A stretch of 64,000 nucleotides of DNA from Ignelater luminosus (taxonomy: Eukaryota > Arthropoda > Insecta > Coleoptera > Elateridae). The stretch spans positions 25,273 through 89,272 of the forward strand of contig VTPC01001024.1 of the NCBI GenBank assembly GCA_011009095.1, read 5' to 3'. The notes under the pieces are model-generated. The model saw only the letters and a program-made list of their open reading frames with translations, ran no database searches and was not told the origin of the DNA. A program made the translations under genes and the position numbers. Positions 59,839 through 64,000 of the stretch are shown here, in pieces (position 1 is the stretch's first letter; the number at the start of each line of letters is the position of its first letter).

Positions 59839-62800
59839 GGTGAAAAAGACCAATATGCAGATAATACACATCTATATACTATATTGTTTCCAATGAAGAA
59901 GCTAGCAGAATCGTTTATATTTAAATTTAACAATCGTTTAAACAAATGGGAGTAAATCAAGTTTGCAGAGAAACGCCGTTCTATGTGAATTCAAATAAAA
60001 TAGCTTTATTAAAAGTATTTCTCTTTTAATTAAAAACAATCATTGCTTTGAAAAATAGCTTCAATGACATTAAACAACTCTCTCTTCTTTTGTACGGATA
60101 CTAGATGTAAATTCTTTCTATAGAGATTCTATAGGTTTTAAATGAAAAGCTTATTAAAGCTTCCGACTAGAGAAAAATGAGTTGTATTACAAGCACCTCT
60201 GTTTTCATCAAATCATGTTTAGCAATTGTCTACAAGTCCATTCAATGTGTTCTTAAAAGAAATATACAAAAGCTTACATAGAAATACTATTAAAGTGTAG
60301 TTACTAATACACGTTTTAAAACATTTGGTATTTATTCATATATGTTACGTCTGATAGTTTGTGCTATGTTAAACATGAATCGACGAAATAATGTGGTGTG
60401 TAGTGACGTCGTTCCACATATAGCCTCAAAACTTAATTTATTCCAAATATACCTTTATCTATATAATAATGTAATCAGTCAAATGAAAATGGCTGACAAT
60501 TAATGAGAGCTTCAGTATGGAGCTGAATTTATTCATACATCTTAAGTTAATTAATTAATTAGTAGTATAATACGCTCAAAATACAATAGATACACATTGA
60601 AGGGACGGTCTAATTTGTGGAAATCTGTAAATTTCCAGTTCACACTAATACAGCATAGTTTGGAATTTAACGAAAATTTACTAATTGTAAGTTTAATTAA
60701 AAGACGTTTCAATAATACATGAAAATTTATTTGAATTTTTTAAAGTTGTGGAAATTTTTTCCTTATTTCCTTAATAAATGTAAATTCTGTTTTATATTAA
60801 ATCTAAAATGAAAATCTCCAGTGATTATTGTAGTTGGCTTTGTTCTTACAGCACAACGAATAATTTTCCCTTTGAAGTGTGGAACACAAAATGGTGTGTG
60901 TCGTGTTATACTTGTATCGGACGACAGCTTATTACACTGGCTAAGTGTTTTGTACTGCCGGCTGTGAATGACTTATTCACTAACATATTAAATTTATTAA
61001 AAGGGTTGCGTTATATAATTAGCAATAAAAATACAAAATAAAAGAAAAAGAACTTTAAATTTTAAATTACGAATGCAATTTAATTGATCGAGTTTTTAAC
61101 TCCAAAGACGATTAATTGTTATAATGTAAATTTTAATTTATCTTAATTTAGAATTATTGACGTAATACACTCTACCAACGGAATTTCATCGCATTTGTTT
61201 ATAAATTCGGGAAAGAAGTTAGCATCTGTCTATCTGGTACAACACGTCCTCCAGAAAAATAATTATGATAATTATAGGAAGAGTTTTAGAGCATCCTAAC
61301 GCTACCTAAAAAAGTTGGAAAGCAATTACTAAATTTTAACAAAAGAAGGTAGCAAAAACAGAGAAATCAATTTTTCAAATTTTTAGATATCTAAGAAGCT
61401 AAACAAAATGATCAGGTCAGTCATGAAACTATGCCTCAATTAAAACTCTTCAAATAAATAAGTCGAGATATTCATAGGTCTCTTGCGACTTAACAACACC
61501 AAAATCACTTTTCAAGATAACTTGTACTGTATTAACGCTGTCTTTAAACAAAGCTTTGCACTTTTGCCTTTATCGGAGCGGGTTATCAACTGAAGATTTT
61601 TCTTTTACTGGAAACGCGTCCATTTGCTTTTCTTTCCAACGCCATCCTAAATAAAGTAACTATTTAAAAAATCAACTGTCTTGTTTGCAGAAACTTCTTG
61701 TTAAAATGGTGTGAGTACCCAAATTTATCTTAAATATTGAGTTAACTCCAGTTTTTAACTCCAAGTAATTCTGTTTATCTCGTATGCGCGAGTGTTGAAA
61801 AGGTTAATCTAGCGTTTCTCAAAACGTCTCTTGGATTTCTCAGTATTAATTTCTACAATTACGTCTACTTGTGCGTTATTCCAATTTTTTATACGACCCG
61901 GCGAATTATTTGTTGAATCATCATGATTTTCCTATACGTCCTAGTATTCGCGTATGTAGGCATTTACTGAAATGCGCATGAAATGTTGCAATGTGAATTT
62001 TAAAAGTGTTTTTCTCTGCAGTAAATGCGATAATCCACTTTATGATAACTATTTCAAACCGTTTTCCGTTTTCTTCCAGTAGATCTTAGTTATTTAAATT
62101 GTTTCAGATGCTCATACCTACCATCAAATGAAGTCATTTACTTAAGAAATGTGTTTTGTAATAACCTCGCGATATGAATGTTACCTGAACGACCTTCCTA
62201 CATAAAGAAAATGAACTTTACAAAATATTAAAGTTATGGATATTTTCGAAAAATTCTTTTCTAAGTATTCTTTGCGTAAGCATGCTAATTTTATTTTTTA
62301 TCAAAGAGACAGGAAAAGCCCTAAGAACTTTGTTGCTTTGTTGTTGAGATATTTGTTTCAGATTTAATATATACTACGTTGTAACCTCTGCTAGGTTTTA
62401 GAAAAGTTTTAGTTTGAATTTATCCGTCTGTTAATAATTGTTTGTTTTTGTAACTAACTACTTCACGTTGTTCAAGTTGTTTCTAAGATACTCTTGAAAG
62501 TTTCTTTTAAAAAAGGAGATATTCATACCCCGTACATCAAGAAATCTTCTCTATTCTCTCCTGACATGAAGGTCTTTCAACTTTAATTATTGCTTTTATG
62601 CTAGTAAATCTAAACAGATTTGCTTAAAATTTGATTTATTATTCTGCAAAACATCAATTTAATAAAATATTACCAACGATTAAATTCATTTGATAAAGTC
62701 ATGAAACCAGCTTCCAACTGAAAATTAGAAGATTAATTACCTCTTTTATTCATAATTATTCAAAAAATTCCCCCAACCTAAAAAAACAGGGTACATGAAG

Positions 62801-64000
62801 GTTATTTATTTTTTCATTTTAACTCCATTAGGAATGTTTGCTTTTATGTTGTATGTGTGTATGTCACATTTAACAGTTACAACAAAATCCACATAAAAAA
62901 ACAGTTGTAATACGAATGTAAACATGTTAAATTAAATCCGCATGTAAATTTACAGCACTCATGTAGCGCTGCATAAGGCTTGTTGATGGGCGATATGCTG
63001 ACCCTTTCGTATATTTCCAATTAATTCGAGCTGATCTAGCGAACATCAAAGCTTCTACTTAGACAGTGATAAACCCAAACTTTCCAATTATTGACACCCC
63101 TTTAAATACCTTTCATTCTCTTGCCATCTATACAACAGATAGCTTTTTGATGAAAACCTCTCTCGTGTCAATGTCAATGAGCTATTGAAAGATAAAATCA
63201 AGTATTAGTGTATAGTAGTATATTTCTTGGCAGATGCATTTTCCACCAACGTAAGTGAACTAAGTATGTATTATACATTTATAACTAGTTAATTAGTAAA
63301 ATGTAATAAACTTTGTTCAATTTATAATTTCATTTTACTGAATTAACATTGCAGCTATAAAAAACGATGATTTGAAATTAATTGCTACAACCCGGAACAA
63401 TAACGCGGCTAATGTTCTGAAATATGTCGCACTTTGTTTAACTGCATTACAGTTTAATGCAAAACTGCAGTTTATAATATTAATACTAAAACTTGTGCAC
63501 TGATAGTGCTGATAATGCATTTCCTTAATGCATTGTATGGCTTATATAACTAATCCAATAAATTTGTACATAAAACACTTCAATTAACAATACATTCTTT
63601 ATTTGTATGAGTTTTGACAAATTCGGTTTTACCTCTTCGGTCCTTTAAGTCACACAATATAAAAATCGTTAACTAGTAAAAACAACAGCACAACATAATA
63701 CTCATTAATTGTATCATAAATACTTAGTCAAAGTTATGTCAATTATTTTTGAAATGGCATCGCGAACGTCCATTGCTTGCACATACAAAACAAATTTTGA
63801 CTTGAGAGAATGTTTAATGCATCGAACTAACTGTAAGTTATTTTTAAGAATCATTATAGAATTCGAAAAATAATAGTTTTGAGAAAAACGATTTTAAAGA
63901 ATTACAATATGGCATTAGCAAGGCGATAATCTAGAAAGCTGATTTATAGCTTAAAATGTTGCCAAAGCTACTAGAAGCATCTAAGACTGAAATATAAAAT
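59839..64000. other. Noncoding AT-rich stretch to the window end
   Basis: I searched here on the minus strand for the missing 5' exons of the dpr-family gene (first half of Ig1 ending …G-D/N-K before VSW) and did not find them. A 77-codon open frame at 60808-61041 (plus) is Cys-rich but has no recognisable motif. No RNA gene was seen. Confidence 0.4.

Overview
The window looks like a repeat-laden stretch of an insect (or other arthropod) nuclear genome. It is AT-rich, has long gene-free stretches, carries several mariner lineages plus Mutator-like, piggyBac, pogo, RTE and Ty3-type remnants, and contains exons of a dpr-family immunoglobulin gene, an insect-type neuronal cell-surface family. 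There is no sign of operons, CRISPR or bacterial genes.

Layout. 1-3.6 kb: AT-rich DNA, then the 3' end of a decayed LINE. 7.1-11.2 kb: a decayed Mutator-like transposase with a YqaJ-type nuclease tail, split by a mariner (copy A) with clear ends. 16.8-18.1 kb: a second copy (B) of the same mariner. 19.3-21.9 kb: a broken Ty3-type LTR element, minus strand, with two LTRs, integrase and, unusually, a macro domain of OARD1 type followed by a CCCH zinc finger. 24.3-25.9 kb: an unidentified 83-codon open frame and a third, unrelated mariner. 28.5-29.5 kb: a large inverted repeat. 30.1-31.3 kb: a Mos1-like mariner. 35.4-36.4 kb: a possible LTR and leader.

38.2-46.1 kb, minus strand: the 3' half of a dpr-family gene. 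Four exons can be joined in phase through good splice sites: the second half of Ig1, a 45-base microexon in the Ig1-Ig2 linker, Ig2, and a terminal exon with a hydrophobic tail that suggests GPI anchoring. The 5' exons were not found and probably lie beyond base 64,000, so 46.1-64 kb is best read as a large first or early intron. It holds a decayed RT fragment (48.7 kb), a decayed piggyBac (49.8-51.2 kb), an RTE-type LINE bounded by 52-base direct repeats (53.9-57.2 kb), another RT scrap and a decayed pogo/Jerky-type transposase (58.5-59.8 kb).

The only host gene supported is the dpr-family gene. Everything else that codes is transposon-derived and, as far as can be read, non-functional. The points most worth a second look are the macro-domain LTR element, the dpr linker microexon with a second in-phase acceptor, the complementary defects of the two sister mariners, and the unexplained inverted repeat and open frame.
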